In this document: positions 25,640-34,591 of the stretch, piece after piece
Layout of the letters: the number at the start of each line of letters is the position of its first letter
Numbering within the stretch: position 1 is the stretch's first letter
Made by a program: the position numbers and the translations under genes
The notes under the pieces: model-generated
The model's input: only the letters and a program-made list of their open reading frames with translations
What the model was told of the DNA's origin: nothing
Databases searched by the model: none
Origin: Ectopseudomonas oleovorans
GTDB lineage: Bacteria > Pseudomonadota > Gammaproteobacteria > Pseudomonadales > Pseudomonadaceae
Reading direction: 5' to 3'
DNA: 64,000 nucleotides
NCBI RefSeq assembly: GCF_003052605.1
Contig: NZ_QASO01000005.1
Coordinates: forward strand, 51,345-115,344

Positions 25640-27585
25640 GCAAGGGAAGTCGTCAGGACGACGAATTGCGCTTTCGCCCGCAGCCGGGCAAGCCGCAGCA
25701 ACGCGGCCAACCCTTCGTCAACCAGGTGCTGCGCCACGCCAACAAGGCCGGCACCGGCAAGCCGCGCAAGGCGGGCCAGCAGCCCGGCGCCCGTCTCGGC
25801 CGCGGGCATGTCGCCGCTCGCTTCAGCGCACAGCAACTGCCGTCCAACGCCCGTCGCGTTACCATCAAGACGCGCCTGGTAAACCTACGCCAGGCTGGCA
25901 AGCGCTCGACCGCGAGCCACCTGCGCTACATCGAGCGCGACGGCGTCAGTCGCGAGGGCGATCCGGGCAAGGCCTACGGGCCGCTGACCGACCAGGCCGA
26001 CCTCAATGCGTTCGAGGAGCGTGGCCGGGACGACCGCCACCAGTTTCGCTTTATCGTCTCGCCCGAGGATGCCGAGCAACTCGACGACCTGCGCACCTAC
26101 ACCCGCCATCTGATGAGCCGGATGGAGGCCGACCTCGGCACCCGGCTCGACTGGGTGGCGGTCGACCACTGGAACACCGACAATCCGCACACCCATATCG
26201 TCCTGCGCGGCAAGGACGATAACGGCAAGGACCTGGTGATCGCCCGCGACTACATCGCCGAGGGCATGCGCAACCGCGCCTCGGAGCTGGCCACCGAATG
26301 GCTGGGACCGCGTACCGAGCTGGAGATCCAGCAGAGTCTGCAGCGCGAGGTGCAGCAGGAGCGTTTCACCAGCCTGGATCGCACCCTGCTGCGCGAACGC
26401 CTGGCCGGCGTGCTCAGCCTGAAATCGCTCGCCAACCATCCGCGCCGGCAGTTGCTGATCGGCCGCCTGCAGCAATTGCAGAAGCTTGAACTCGCCCATG
26501 AAGGTCGGCCCGGACAATGGCTCCTGCATGACGACGCCGAGGCCACTCTGCGTGCCATGGGTGAACGCGGCGATATCGTGCGCACGATGCAGCGGGCCAT
26601 GGGTAGCGTGCAGCGCGAGCTGGCGGTCTTCGAGCCGGGCAAGGATAGTTCTGTTGTGGTAGGTCGGATCGTAGCCAAGGGGCTGGCCGACGAGTTACAC
26701 GACCGCGGCTACCTGGTGGTCGACGGTCTCGACGGCAAGGCTCACTACCTGGCCTTGCCTACCCGCGCGGAACTGGCCGACTACCCAATCGGCGGCCTGG
26801 TGGAAACACGCAGTCTGAGCGAGCCGCGCGCGGTGGATCGCTCGATTGCTTCGCTGGCTGCGGACGGCCTTTATCGCAGCGATCACCACCTGGCCCTGGC
26901 ACGCTCGCAGTCGAGCGACGGGCATGACACCGAGGCATTGGTCGAGCGCCATGTACGGCGTCTGGAAGCCCTGCGCCGGGCCGGTATCGTCGAGCGGTTG
27001 GCCGAGGGTGTCTGGCGCGTGCCGGCCGACCTGCCCGAGCAAGGCCGGCAGCATGATGCTCGCCGCCTGGGCGATGTCGCCGTCGAGCTGCGCACACCGC
27101 TGCCCCTCGAGCAGCAGGTACGCGCCGTCGGCGCGACCTGGCTGGACCAACAGCTGATCGGCGGCAACCGCGAGCTGGTCGACAAGGGCTTCGGCAAGGA
27201 GGTGCGTGAAGCGTTGCGACAGCGTGCCGACTTCCTGGTGGAACTGGGGCTGGCCGAACGCCAAGGCCAACGCGTGGCGCTCTCACGCAACCTGCTGGCC
27301 ACCCTGCGAGGACGGGAGCTGGCCGCAACGGCGCGCGAGATCTCGGAGCAGACAGGTATGCAGTACCGCCCGACGACGGAGGGCCAGCGCGTCAGTGGGA
27401 TCTACCGGCGCAGCGTGCAGTTGGCCAGCGGCCGTTATGCCCTGCTCGACGATGGCATCGGCTTCAGCCTGGCGCCGTGGAAGCCGGTGATCGAGCAGAG
27501 GCTCGGGCAGAGCGTGTCGGCGGTGATTCAGGGCAACAGCGTGTCCTGGCAACTGGGTCGCCAGCGCGGGCCGTCGATTGGTTGA
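25636..27585 (+). CDS. VirD2-type relaxase with DUF3363 (MOBP, RlxS-like)
   Basis: This 649-residue protein has a basic N-terminus, then SHLRYIERDGVSREG with a candidate nicking Tyr near 98. The metal-binding histidines follow in HWNTDNPHTHIVLRGKDDNG (His185 and His187). A long DUF3363 C-terminal half covers about residues 220-640 (AHEGRPGQWLLHDDAEATLR, LVETRSLSEPRAVDRSIASL). It nicks oriT and leads the strand through the Trb channel, coupled by TraG at 47550. GGAGG lies 11 bp before the ATG. This fusion is typical of Tn4371-family relaxases. The next gene is convergent, 17 bp away. Confidence 0.92.
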   Translation: MSKGSRQDDELRFRPQPGKPQQRGQPFVNQVLRHANKAGTGKPRKAGQQPGARLGRGHVAARFSAQQLPSNARRVTIKTRLVNLRQAGKRSTASHLRYIERDGVSREGDPGKAYGPLTDQADLNAFEERGRDDRHQFRFIVSPEDAEQLDDLRTYTRHLMSRMEADLGTRLDWVAVDHWNTDNPHTHIVLRGKDDNGKDLVIARDYIAEGMRNRASELATEWLGPRTELEIQQSLQREVQQERFTSLDRTLLRERLAGVLSLKSLANHPRRQLLIGRLQQLQKLELAHEGRPGQWLLHDDAEATLRAMGERGDIVRTMQRAMGSVQRELAVFEPGKDSSVVVGRIVAKGLADELHDRGYLVVDGLDGKAHYLALPTRAELADYPIGGLVETRSLSEPRAVDRSIASLAADGLYRSDHHLALARSQSSDGHDTEALVERHVRRLEALRRAGIVERLAEGVWRVPADLPEQGRQHDARRLGDVAVELRTPLPLEQQVRAVGATWLDQQLIGGNRELVDKGFGKEVREALRQRADFLVELGLAERQGQRVALSRNLLATLRGRELAATAREISEQTGMQYRPTTEGQRVSGIYRRSVQLASGRYALLDDGIGFSLAPWKPVIEQRLGQSVSAVIQGNSVSWQLGRQRGPSIG

Positions 27586-27602
27586 GCAACAGGCGCCGGG
27601 GC

Positions 27603-28457
27603 TTATACCAGCGCCGGCTCCTGTTGCAGCCACTGCTCGAAGTCGCGGCTCTGCGGCATACCTTCCTTGGCTGCGTAGTAGACCAGCCGCAGGTGGCGAT
27701 CCTCGTCGATGGTCAGCGTGGTGTGTTCGAACACCACCTGGCCGACCGAATCGATCTTCAGATGGCGGATCCCCTGGCACGGGCCGTGGATGTCCTGCTG
27801 CCGCCACCATTCCCTGAAGTCCGGCGAGGCCTTCTCCAGATCCTTCACCAGCGCGGCGATATCCGAATCCTGGGTCGCCCGCACGAAGTCACGGCGGAAG
27901 CTGGAGAGTATCTGCAGCGCCTGCTCATCCCAAGGGTTGAACAACTCGCGCATGGCCGGGCTGGTGAACAGCATCCACAGCAGGTTGCGGCGATCCGCCG
28001 GCAGCGCAGAGAAACCGAACACCCGATCTGCCGCAGCGTTCCAGGCCAATACATCCCAGCGCAGGTTGAGCACATAAGCCGGGCGGGACGGCAGATCCCC
28101 CATCAGTCGGTGAATCAGCGCAGGCACCGTACACCAGGTCTTGCCCGGCTCTGGCGGCAGACGCTGGTGAGCGAGCAGGAACAGGTGACGACGCTCGGTG
28201 GCATCCAGCTTGAGCGTGCGCGAGAGGTTGTCGAGGAAGGTCGCGGACACGCTGATGTCCCGTCCTTGTTCCAGCCAGGTGTACCAGGACAAACCCACCC
28301 CGGCCAGGGCCGCGACCTCCTCGCGGCGCAGCCCCGGCGTGCGCCGCCGACTACCGGCGGGCAGGCCCACCTCCTCCGGCGAAATGCGTTCGCGGCGACT
28401 ACGCAGGAATTCGGCCAGCTCTACCCGAGTGCGTTCAGCTGTGCGAGGCGCGCTCAT
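27603..28457 (-). CDS. XRE-family regulator with MmyB-like ligand-binding domain
   Basis: This 284-residue protein has an N-terminal XRE HTH (about 8-75: LAEFLRSRRERISPEEVGLP, RRTPGLRREEVAALAGVGLS, WYTWLEQGRDISVS) and a C-terminal MmyB-type PAS-like domain (about 105-275: YVLNLRWDVLAWNAAADRVF, NLLWMLFTSPAMRELFNPWD). MmyB-type domains bind fatty-acid-like or other small ligands and often control adjacent oxidoreductase or antibiotic genes. Start at 28457 has GGAGGTAACC before it. It is divergent from the biosynthetic operon, sharing 156 bp of promoter space, so it is a likely pathway regulator. Confidence 0.85.
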   Translation of the reverse strand: MSAPRTAERTRVELAEFLRSRRERISPEEVGLPAGSRRRTPGLRREEVAALAGVGLSWYTWLEQGRDISVSATFLDNLSRTLKLDATERRHLFLLAHQRLPPEPGKTWCTVPALIHRLMGDLPSRPAYVLNLRWDVLAWNAAADRVFGFSALPADRRNLLWMLFTSPAMRELFNPWDEQALQILSSFRRDFVRATQDSDIAALVKDLEKASPDFREWWRQQDIHGPCQGIRHLKIDSVGQVVFEHTTLTIDEDRHLRLVYYAAKEGMPQSRDFEQWLQQEPALV

Positions 28458-28613
28458 CCGGTTACCTCCAGTACTAGGATAAACAGTCAAATTGTAACCC
28501 CTATAAATCCCGAGAAGAATACCCCGACCTGGCCGCGAATGCCCGAGCCAGGGCTCTTGCTTGATGAGGAACCACACAGAGACGTGTCATCAACTCGCTA
28601 AGGAGATAAACGG
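28458..28613. promoter_or_regulatory. Divergent promoter region of the biosynthetic operon
   Basis: This 156-bp region separates the XRE/MmyB gene from the aminolevulinate synthase-like gene. It is AT-richer near 28473-28510 (ACTAGGATAAACAGTCAAAT). The near-palindrome CCAGTACTAGG (28467-28477) could be an operator for the divergent regulator. An AAGGAGATAAACGG ribosome site precedes the ATG at 28614. No clear sigma70 hexamers were settled. Confidence 0.5.
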
Positions 28614-29846
28614 ATGTACCAAGCACTTCTTCGGGAACAACTGGAGACATTGAAGTCCTCTAACCAGTACCGCACCTTCACCACCCTGAGCCGTATCTGC
28701 GGCCAGTACCCGCTGGCCAAGCTGGATGGCCGCGAGCAGGAACCCGTGGTGGTCTGGTGCAGCAACGACTACCTCGGAATGTCGCAACATCCTGCAGTGC
28801 GCGAACAAATGCACGATGCGTTGGAGACCTACGGAGCGGGCTCCGGCGGCTCGCGCAATATTGGCGGCTCGCACGAGGTGTATACCAGTCTGGAAGCTAG
28901 CCTGGCCGACTGGCACGGCAAGGAGGCGGCGCTGGTCTTCCCCACCGGATTCGGCTCCAACGACGCCACCCTCCAGTGTCTGCTGCGGCGTATCCCCGAT
29001 TGCGTAGTCATCAGTGACGAACTGAACCACGCCTCCATCGTCAACGGCATTCGCTCGACGCCCAACGAGCGCAAGATCTTCCGCCATAACGACGTCGAAC
29101 ATCTGGAGCAGATTCTCGCCAGCTACCCGCTGGGTCAGCCGAAGATTGTGGTGTTCGAGTCGATTTACTCGATGGATGGGGACATTGCCCCAATCGCCGA
29201 AATCGTTGCGATCGCCAAGCGCTACAACGCCCTCACCTACCTCGACGAAGTGCATGCGGTGGGCATGTACGGCCCGCGCGGCGCCGGTATCGCCGCCGAG
29301 CTGGACGTGGCCGATCAGGTCGACATCATCCAGGGAACCATGGCCAAGGCCATCGGCGTGATCGGCGGCTATATCGCCTCGGACCAGGTGATCGTGGATG
29401 CCGTGCGCTCCTTCGCTGTGGGTTTCATCTTCACCACCTCGCTGCCGCCAGCGATCACCGCCGGCTGCCTGGCCAGCGTCGAGCATCTCAAGGCCAGCCG
29501 CTTCGAGCGCGATCAGTTGCATACCCAGACCGCCAAGCTGCGCGAGCGGCTCAAGCACTATGACGTGCCGGTGATGCCCTGCTCGCAGACCCACGTGCTA
29601 CCGGTGCGGGTAGGTGAAGCCAAGCGCTGCAAAGCGGCAGCCGAACGTCTGCTGCATAACCATGGTGTGTACCTACAGCCGATCAACTATCCATCCGTGC
29701 CGGTAGGGACGGAACGCTTCCGCGTCAACGCCACGCCGAACCACAGCGATGCGCAGATCGAGCATCTGGCCGTGTCGCTACGCGAGACCTTCGACTACTT
29801 CAGCATCCCGCTGGCGTCCGAGGTGTTTGCTGCGGAGGTGGCGTGA
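28614..29846 (+). CDS. 5-aminolevulinate synthase-like alpha-oxoamine synthase (alaremycin-type)
   Basis: This 410-residue PLP enzyme is full length for ALAS. It has the N-terminal [17 protein letters not shown] and [15 protein letters not shown], the glycine-rich [25 protein letters not shown] (cofactor Asp near 211) and [15 protein letters not shown], where Lys245 should form the PLP imine. ALAS condenses glycine with succinyl-CoA. Here residue 80 is Ser where Rhodobacter ALAS has Thr83 (GGT-RNI reads GGS-RNI). That Thr limits the amino acid to glycine, and Thr-to-Ser is reported to admit serine. Pseudomonads use the glutamyl-tRNA route for heme, so a biosynthetic role is favoured: serine + succinyl-CoA to 5-amino-6-hydroxy-4-oxohexanoate. 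First gene of the operon. Confidence 0.92.
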   Translation: MYQALLREQLETLKSSNQYRTFTTLSRICGQYPLAKLDGREQEPVVVWCSNDYLGMSQHPAVREQMHDALETYGAGSGGSRNIGGSHEVYTSLEASLADWHGKEAALVFPTGFGSNDATLQCLLRRIPDCVVISDELNHASIVNGIRSTPNERKIFRHNDVEHLEQILASYPLGQPKIVVFESIYSMDGDIAPIAEIVAIAKRYNALTYLDEVHAVGMYGPRGAGIAAELDVADQVDIIQGTMAKAIGVIGGYIASDQVIVDAVRSFAVGFIFTTSLPPAITAGCLASVEHLKASRFERDQLHTQTAKLRERLKHYDVPVMPCSQTHVLPVRVGEAKRCKAAAERLLHNHGVYLQPINYPSVPVGTERFRVNATPNHSDAQIEHLAVSLRETFDYFSIPLASEVFAAEVA

Positions 29847-29847
29847 G

Positions 29848-30351
29848 ATGGCACAGTCCTTCTTCACAGTACGTCCGGCGACCCAGGCCGACCTGGCCAG
29901 TTTGGTTGAACTGCGCGCGTATCTGCTGGACGGCACCAACGCAAGCTATTCGAGCAAGACGCCGGAGGACGCGGCGCGCTGGCGGGCGGCCTACCGTACC
30001 TGGCTGAGCAGCCGCCTGAACGACAGTGACTGCGTGCAGATCCTCGCCGCCGAGCACAAGGAATCCGGCCAGGTGCTGGGCTGCGCGACGGCCATCATCG
30101 ACCAACGCGCGCCAGCGCCGGGCTGCCTCACCGGCCTGTCCGGCTGGGTGCAGTCGGTGGTGGTGGAACCGCAGTGGCGGGGCCGTGGCATCGCTAAGCA
30201 ACTGATGCAACACCTGCTGCGCTGGTTCGCCAACCGCGGCATCGGCTGCGTGGTGCTGCAGAGCACCGCGGATGCCGGCACGCTGTACCAGGCCCTTGGC
30301 TTCGCCGTCAGCGACGAGCGCCTGCTGATTCGTCAGGAGGCCTCGGCATGA
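29848..30351 (+). CDS. GNAT-family N-acetyltransferase
   Basis: This 167-residue protein has the GNAT fold: TVRPATQADLASLVELRAYL at the start, SGWVQSVVVEPQWRGRGIAK with the acetyl-CoA pyrophosphate loop (QxRGRGI near 110-116), and LQSTADAGTLYQALGFAVSD at the end. It starts 1 bp after the ALAS-like stop and overlaps the next start, so it is tightly coupled. In an alaremycin-type route it would acetylate the 5-amino group of the ALAS-like product, which also prevents toxic self-condensation of the aminoketone. Confidence 0.88.
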   Translation: MAQSFFTVRPATQADLASLVELRAYLLDGTNASYSSKTPEDAARWRAAYRTWLSSRLNDSDCVQILAAEHKESGQVLGCATAIIDQRAPAPGCLTGLSGWVQSVVVEPQWRGRGIAKQLMQHLLRWFANRGIGCVVLQSTADAGTLYQALGFAVSDERLLIRQEASA

Positions 30352-31418
30352 AGATCCTGATCATCGGCCTGGGCTACGCCGGCAACCGCTACCGCCGCGC
30401 CTTCGAGCATATCGCCACGAGCACTGGCCTGCCGCTGTCGCTGGCCTATGTCGGGCGCCAGCAGAAGACGACCGAACTGCCCTACTTCGACAGCGTCACC
30501 CGCGCACTGGAAGGCTTCGCGCCGGACATCGTCGTGGTCAGCGTCAACGACCACAGCCATGCGCCGGTGCTCAAGCAACTGGCCGGCTACCAGGGCTTCG
30601 TGCTCTGCGAGAAGCCGCTGGTCACGCCCGGTGACAACCTGGACGAACTGTACGGTGCACTGGACCAGGTACGCGGTTTTGCCTTGGACCTGGTGGAGCG
30701 CTATTCGGACGCGACCCAGCAGTTGCGTGAGTGGGTCGAGCGTCACGACTGGCAACTGGTCCGCGCCAACTTCCACTGGGGCAAGGACCGCATCAACGAC
30801 TACCGCCCCACCTGCGGCGTGACCAGCGAGGTGATCCATGCCTTGGACCTGCTCGGCTGGATCTGCCCTCGCGCCGGCCAGCTCCGGCTCGAGGGCGTGC
30901 TCGGAGTGCGCTCGGATTTCTCCATCTCCGGCGCAGAGGTACTCGACACCGTGCAACTCACCGCCAGCCTGGGCGAGGCGCGGGTCACCGGCTACGCCAG
31001 CTTCGTCAACATCGTGCGCCAGCGCACCCTGGACTTCAGCTTCATCGACCGCGACGCCCGGCTGATCCATGCGCGCCTGGTGTTCGACACGCCGCGCTGG
31101 GATCACGACCAGTTGCGCATCTGGACGCGCGCCGCCGACGGCAGCGAGGAGCTGTTGCACGAGTTCGCCACAGCTCCCGACGAGCCAGGCCTGGACACCC
31201 TGCACAAGCTTTCGCGGCTTTGCCGGCAGGTGGTACGTGCCGTAGCGCTCAAGGAACCACCCCGCCAGCCCTTCGCCGGCCTTGATACCGCCGTGGCGCT
31301 GCAGCGCCTGCTCAACGACCTAGAAACCCACGCCCAAACCCCAGCACCGGCGCGCTACGTCCATGGCGAGACGCGCGTGCTGCTGGCCGAGGACAGCGAC
31401 CTGGAAAGCCTCGGGTAA
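30348..31418 (+). CDS. Gfo/Idh/MocA-family oxidoreductase
   Basis: This 356-residue protein has an N-terminal Rossmann fold (MKILIIGLGYAGNRYRRAFE, Gly-rich loop residues 7-12) and GFVLCEKPLVTPGDNL, whose Glu-Lys-Pro is the family motif with catalytic/nicotinamide-binding Lys near 88. The C-terminal sheet domain includes VTSEVIHALDLLGWICP. It overlaps the acetyltransferase gene (ATGA at 30348). In the inferred pathway it would carry out or assist removal of the 6-hydroxyl to the exomethylene; some Gfo/Idh enzymes do transient oxidation-elimination-reduction. Substrate is not proven. Confidence 0.87.
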   Translation: MKILIIGLGYAGNRYRRAFEHIATSTGLPLSLAYVGRQQKTTELPYFDSVTRALEGFAPDIVVVSVNDHSHAPVLKQLAGYQGFVLCEKPLVTPGDNLDELYGALDQVRGFALDLVERYSDATQQLREWVERHDWQLVRANFHWGKDRINDYRPTCGVTSEVIHALDLLGWICPRAGQLRLEGVLGVRSDFSISGAEVLDTVQLTASLGEARVTGYASFVNIVRQRTLDFSFIDRDARLIHARLVFDTPRWDHDQLRIWTRAADGSEELLHEFATAPDEPGLDTLHKLSRLCRQVVRAVALKEPPRQPFAGLDTAVALQRLLNDLETHAQTPAPARYVHGETRVLLAEDSDLESLG

Positions 31419-31440
31419 CTCAATCACAAGGAGAACGACT

Positions 31441-33294
31441 ATGTGTGGAATCGCTGGATGGCTGTCCTACAGCCAGAACCTGGAAACGCAACGCGACACC
31501 CTGCAACGCATGACCGACACCATGGCCCTGCGCGGGCCGGATGCTGGCGGGCTGTGGATCGAGGGCCCGGTCGGCCTGGGTCACCGGCGCCTGTCAATCA
31601 TCGATCTGGAGGGCGGTCGCCAACCGATGACGGCGATGCACGGTGGCCCGCGCGAGGTCGCCGCGATCACTTACAGCGGCGAGGTCTACAACTTCCGCGA
31701 GCTGCGCACCGAACTGCAACGACTTGGCCATCGTTTCGAGACCCGCAGCGACACCGAGGTGGTGCTGCGTGCCTATGTCGAATGGGGTGAGGCCTTCGTC
31801 GAGCGGCTCAACGGCATGTATGCCTTCGCCATCTGGGACCTGCGTTCGCAGGAGCTGCTGCTGATCCGTGACCGCATGGGCGTCAAGCCTCTGTACTACT
31901 TCCCCACCTCCGACGGCGTGGTGTTCGGCTCAGAACCCAAGGGGCTGCTGGCCAACCCGCTGGTGCCGCGCAAGGTGCGTGCAGACGGCCTGCGCGAGAT
32001 CCTGGAGATGGTGAAGACGCCAGGCCATGCCGTGTTCGATGGCATGCGCGAGGTGATGCCGGGCGAGATCGTGCGCATCAACCGTCAGGGTCTGGGCCGC
32101 CGCCACTACTGGAAGCTAGAAGCACGCGAGCACGAACACACGCTGGACGAGACCATCCGCAATACCCGCGATCTGCTGGAGGACATCGTCGACCGCCAGA
32201 TCGTCGCCGACGTACCGCTGTGCAGCCTGCTCTCTGGCGGCCTGGATTCCTCGATCATCACCGCGCTGGCGTCAAAGAAGCTGTTGGCCGCCGGCAAGGA
32301 GAACATCCGCTCCTTCTCCGTCGACTTCGTCGACCACGGCAGCGGCTTCACCGGCGATGCCGTGCGCGGCACGCCGGACGCACCCTTCGTGCGCGACCTG
32401 GTGGAGAAGATCCGCTCCAGTCACCAGGAGATCGTCCTCGACAGCCGCGAGCTGGCCGATCCGGCGTTGCGTGCGCAGATCGTCCGCGCCCTCGACCTAC
32501 CGCCGGCGTTCTGGGGCGACATGTGGCCATCGCTCTATCGGCTGTTCCAGGAGGTGCGCAAGCACTCGACGGTGGCACTGTCCGGCGAGAGCGCGGATGA
32601 GGTGTTCGGCGGCTACCGCTGGTTCCACGATCCAGAGGCGATCCAGGCCGACACCTTCCCCTGGCTGACCTCGGTGACCGGCAAGTACTTCGACGGCAAG
32701 ACCCTGTTCGACCCGGGCCTGTTGGCCCAACTCGACATGCACAGCTTCCTGCGCGACAGCTATGCCCAGGCCATAGCCAAGGCGCCGGTACTGCCTGGCG
32801 AGAGCACGGTCGACCAGCGCATGCGGCAGATGAGCTACGTCAACCTGACCCGCTTCGTGCAGACCCTGCTCGACCGTAAGGATCGCATGAGCATGGCCGT
32901 CGGCCTCGAGGTGCGAGTGCCCTTCTGCGACCACCGCCTGGTCGAGTACGCCTTCAACATCCCTTGGGCGATGAAGGCCTTCGACGGGCGGGAGAAAAGC
33001 ATCCTGCGCGCGGCGACCCGCGACCTGCTGCCGGAGTCAATCAGCGAACGGGTCAAGAGCCCCTACCCCTCGACCCAGGATCCGGCCTACGAGCAGGCAC
33101 TGCGTGATGCCCTGGCCGCCATCCAGGCGGATCGCAATGCACCGGTGACGCCCCTGCTCGACAGCGGCCGTGTCCAGCAAACCCTGGCCAAACCGCTCGG
33201 CAGCGTCTCGCCCATGTACGAGCGCATGGGCATGGAGCTGGCGGTCGGCCTCAACACCTGGCTGAGCGAGTACGACGTCAGCCTCGAACTTTAG
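31441..33294 (+). CDS. Glutamine-dependent asparagine synthetase-like amidotransferase
   Basis: This 617-residue AsnB-type protein has an N-terminal class II glutaminase domain with Cys2 (MCGIAGWLSY) and ALRGPDAGGLW. The C-terminal synthetase domain has the PP-loop LLSGGLDSSIITAL near residues 264-277 and VALSGESADEVFGGYRW. All expected catalytic elements are present. True AsnB amidates aspartate, but within this operon amidation of the C1 carboxylate of an alaremycin-like acid, giving a primocarcin-type amide, is more likely. The ATG at 31441 was chosen because Cys must follow Met for N-terminal nucleophile processing. AAGGAG lies 8 bp upstream. Confidence 0.9.
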   Translation: MCGIAGWLSYSQNLETQRDTLQRMTDTMALRGPDAGGLWIEGPVGLGHRRLSIIDLEGGRQPMTAMHGGPREVAAITYSGEVYNFRELRTELQRLGHRFETRSDTEVVLRAYVEWGEAFVERLNGMYAFAIWDLRSQELLLIRDRMGVKPLYYFPTSDGVVFGSEPKGLLANPLVPRKVRADGLREILEMVKTPGHAVFDGMREVMPGEIVRINRQGLGRRHYWKLEAREHEHTLDETIRNTRDLLEDIVDRQIVADVPLCSLLSGGLDSSIITALASKKLLAAGKENIRSFSVDFVDHGSGFTGDAVRGTPDAPFVRDLVEKIRSSHQEIVLDSRELADPALRAQIVRALDLPPAFWGDMWPSLYRLFQEVRKHSTVALSGESADEVFGGYRWFHDPEAIQADTFPWLTSVTGKYFDGKTLFDPGLLAQLDMHSFLRDSYAQAIAKAPVLPGESTVDQRMRQMSYVNLTRFVQTLLDRKDRMSMAVGLEVRVPFCDHRLVEYAFNIPWAMKAFDGREKSILRAATRDLLPESISERVKSPYPSTQDPAYEQALRDALAAIQADRNAPVTPLLDSGRVQQTLAKPLGSVSPMYERMGMELAVGLNTWLSEYDVSLEL

Positions 33295-33309
33295 TCCCCA
33301 ACCGGGTGA

Positions 33310-33326
33310 GGCCCCGGTGCGGGGCC
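33310..33326. terminator. Hairpin between asparagine synthetase-like gene and exporter
   Basis: GGCCCCG and CGGGGCC form a 7-bp all-GC stem with loop GTG, 15 bp after the synthetase stop. Without a T-tract it may be an attenuator or a mRNA-stability element separating exporter expression from the enzymes. Confidence 0.5.
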
Positions 33327-33379
33327 GCATCCTTCCGCTGTACCACCCACGCGTTCCTGCAACGCAAGCGAGTCCGAGC

Positions 33380-34578
33380 ATGCACACACCCAACCAATCA
33401 CCCATCTACCTCATAGCGCTGGGGGCCTTTGCCCTCGGCATGGCCTCCTACGTCACCGCCGGGTTGATCCCGATGATCGAGGCCTCGTTCGCGGTCTCCG
33501 TCGCGGTGGCCGCGCAGCTGGTCACCGCCTTCACCCTGGCCTACGGCCTGGGCTCGCCAATCTTCGTCGCACTGACCCCAGCACACCGTCAGCGCGCCGG
33601 CTTGCTACTGGCCCTAGGCCTGTTCGTCATCGCAAACGCCGCCAGTGCACTGGCCGAGAGCTTCACCGTGCTGATGGTCTGGCGCGCCATCGCCGGTATC
33701 GGCGCCGGCGTCTACCTGGCGATGGGCATCGGCGCCTCGGCCGCCGTGTCCACGCCGGAACGCCGTGGCAAGGCCATCGCCATCATCATGGGCGGTATGG
33801 CCAGCGGTGTGGTGCTGGGCGTGCCGCTCAGCCTGCTGATCGCCGAACAGCTCGGCTGGCAGGCCGCCCTGTGGCTGGTCACCCTGCTTGGCCTGGTGGC
33901 CTTCTTCGGCCTGCTGCTGAAGCTCCCTTCACTGCCTGCGGCCACCGCCACCACGCTGGGCCAGAAGCTGGCGATCCTCGGCGATGGTCATGTGCTGGTC
34001 ATTCTGCTGGTGTCGCTGCTGGCCGCCATTGCCAGCCTGGGCATGTACACCTTCATCGCCCCGCTGCTGGCTGACCCGGCCTATGGCGGGGTGCGCTCGG
34101 TCACGCCCTATCTGTGGGTCTGGGGCATCGGCGGCGTGCTGGGCAGCTTCCTGATCGGCCCGCTGGTGGATCGCATCAAGGGCCCGATGCTTACCTTTGC
34201 CATCATGCTGATCCTCGCCGTGTCGCTGTTCGTACTGCCGCTGGCGGCGGCCCTCAGCACCTGGCTGGTGATGCTGCCCATCGCCCTGTGGGGCGCGGTC
34301 GGCTGGGCGCTGCAGGTGCCGCAGAATAACGAGCTGATCCTGGCGCGCCAGGCCCAAGGCGACGGCAACCTGGCCATCGCCCTGAACAGTCGGCGCTGTA
34401 CCTGGGCAGCGCCATTGGTGCCGCGGCTGGCGGTTTCGTGCTGCTGTTACAGCTGCCCACCTGGACCCTGGCTGCCAGTGCCGGCGGTGTCGCCGCGCTG
34501 GGCGCCCTGCTGCAGATCGTCAACCTGCGTCGTCAGCCAAACTGGAACGGCGACGTGCAAGCCGAACCCTACAACTGA
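33380..34578 (+). pseudogene. MFS exporter (DHA1 type) with apparent frameshift
   Basis: The gene encodes an MFS drug:H+ antiporter-like protein: SPIYLIALGAFALGMASYVT at helix 1, RAIAGIGAGVYLAMGIGASA (motif C-like region) and about twelve helices. Near 34389 the frame breaks. Restoring one T gives an AAC AGT TCG GCG CTG reading that continues SALYLGSAIGAAAGGFVLLL to a stop at 34576-34578, the natural C-terminus. As written, the first frame instead runs into the LysR gene. Either a recent inactivation in the last two helices or a sequencing error. It would export the pathway product and give self-protection. Confidence 0.85.
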
Positions 34579-34591
34579 CGGAGGAAAGGCC

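Noticed and set aside
27477..28601. 374-codon plus-strand frame opposite the XRE/MmyB gene
   Set aside because: It is antisense to a well-supported gene with clear HTH and ligand domains and has no family pattern.
28614..29846. Housekeeping HemA-type ALAS for heme
   Set aside because: Pseudomonads use glutamyl-tRNA for aminolevulinate, and the operon partners and Ser80 do not fit heme synthesis.
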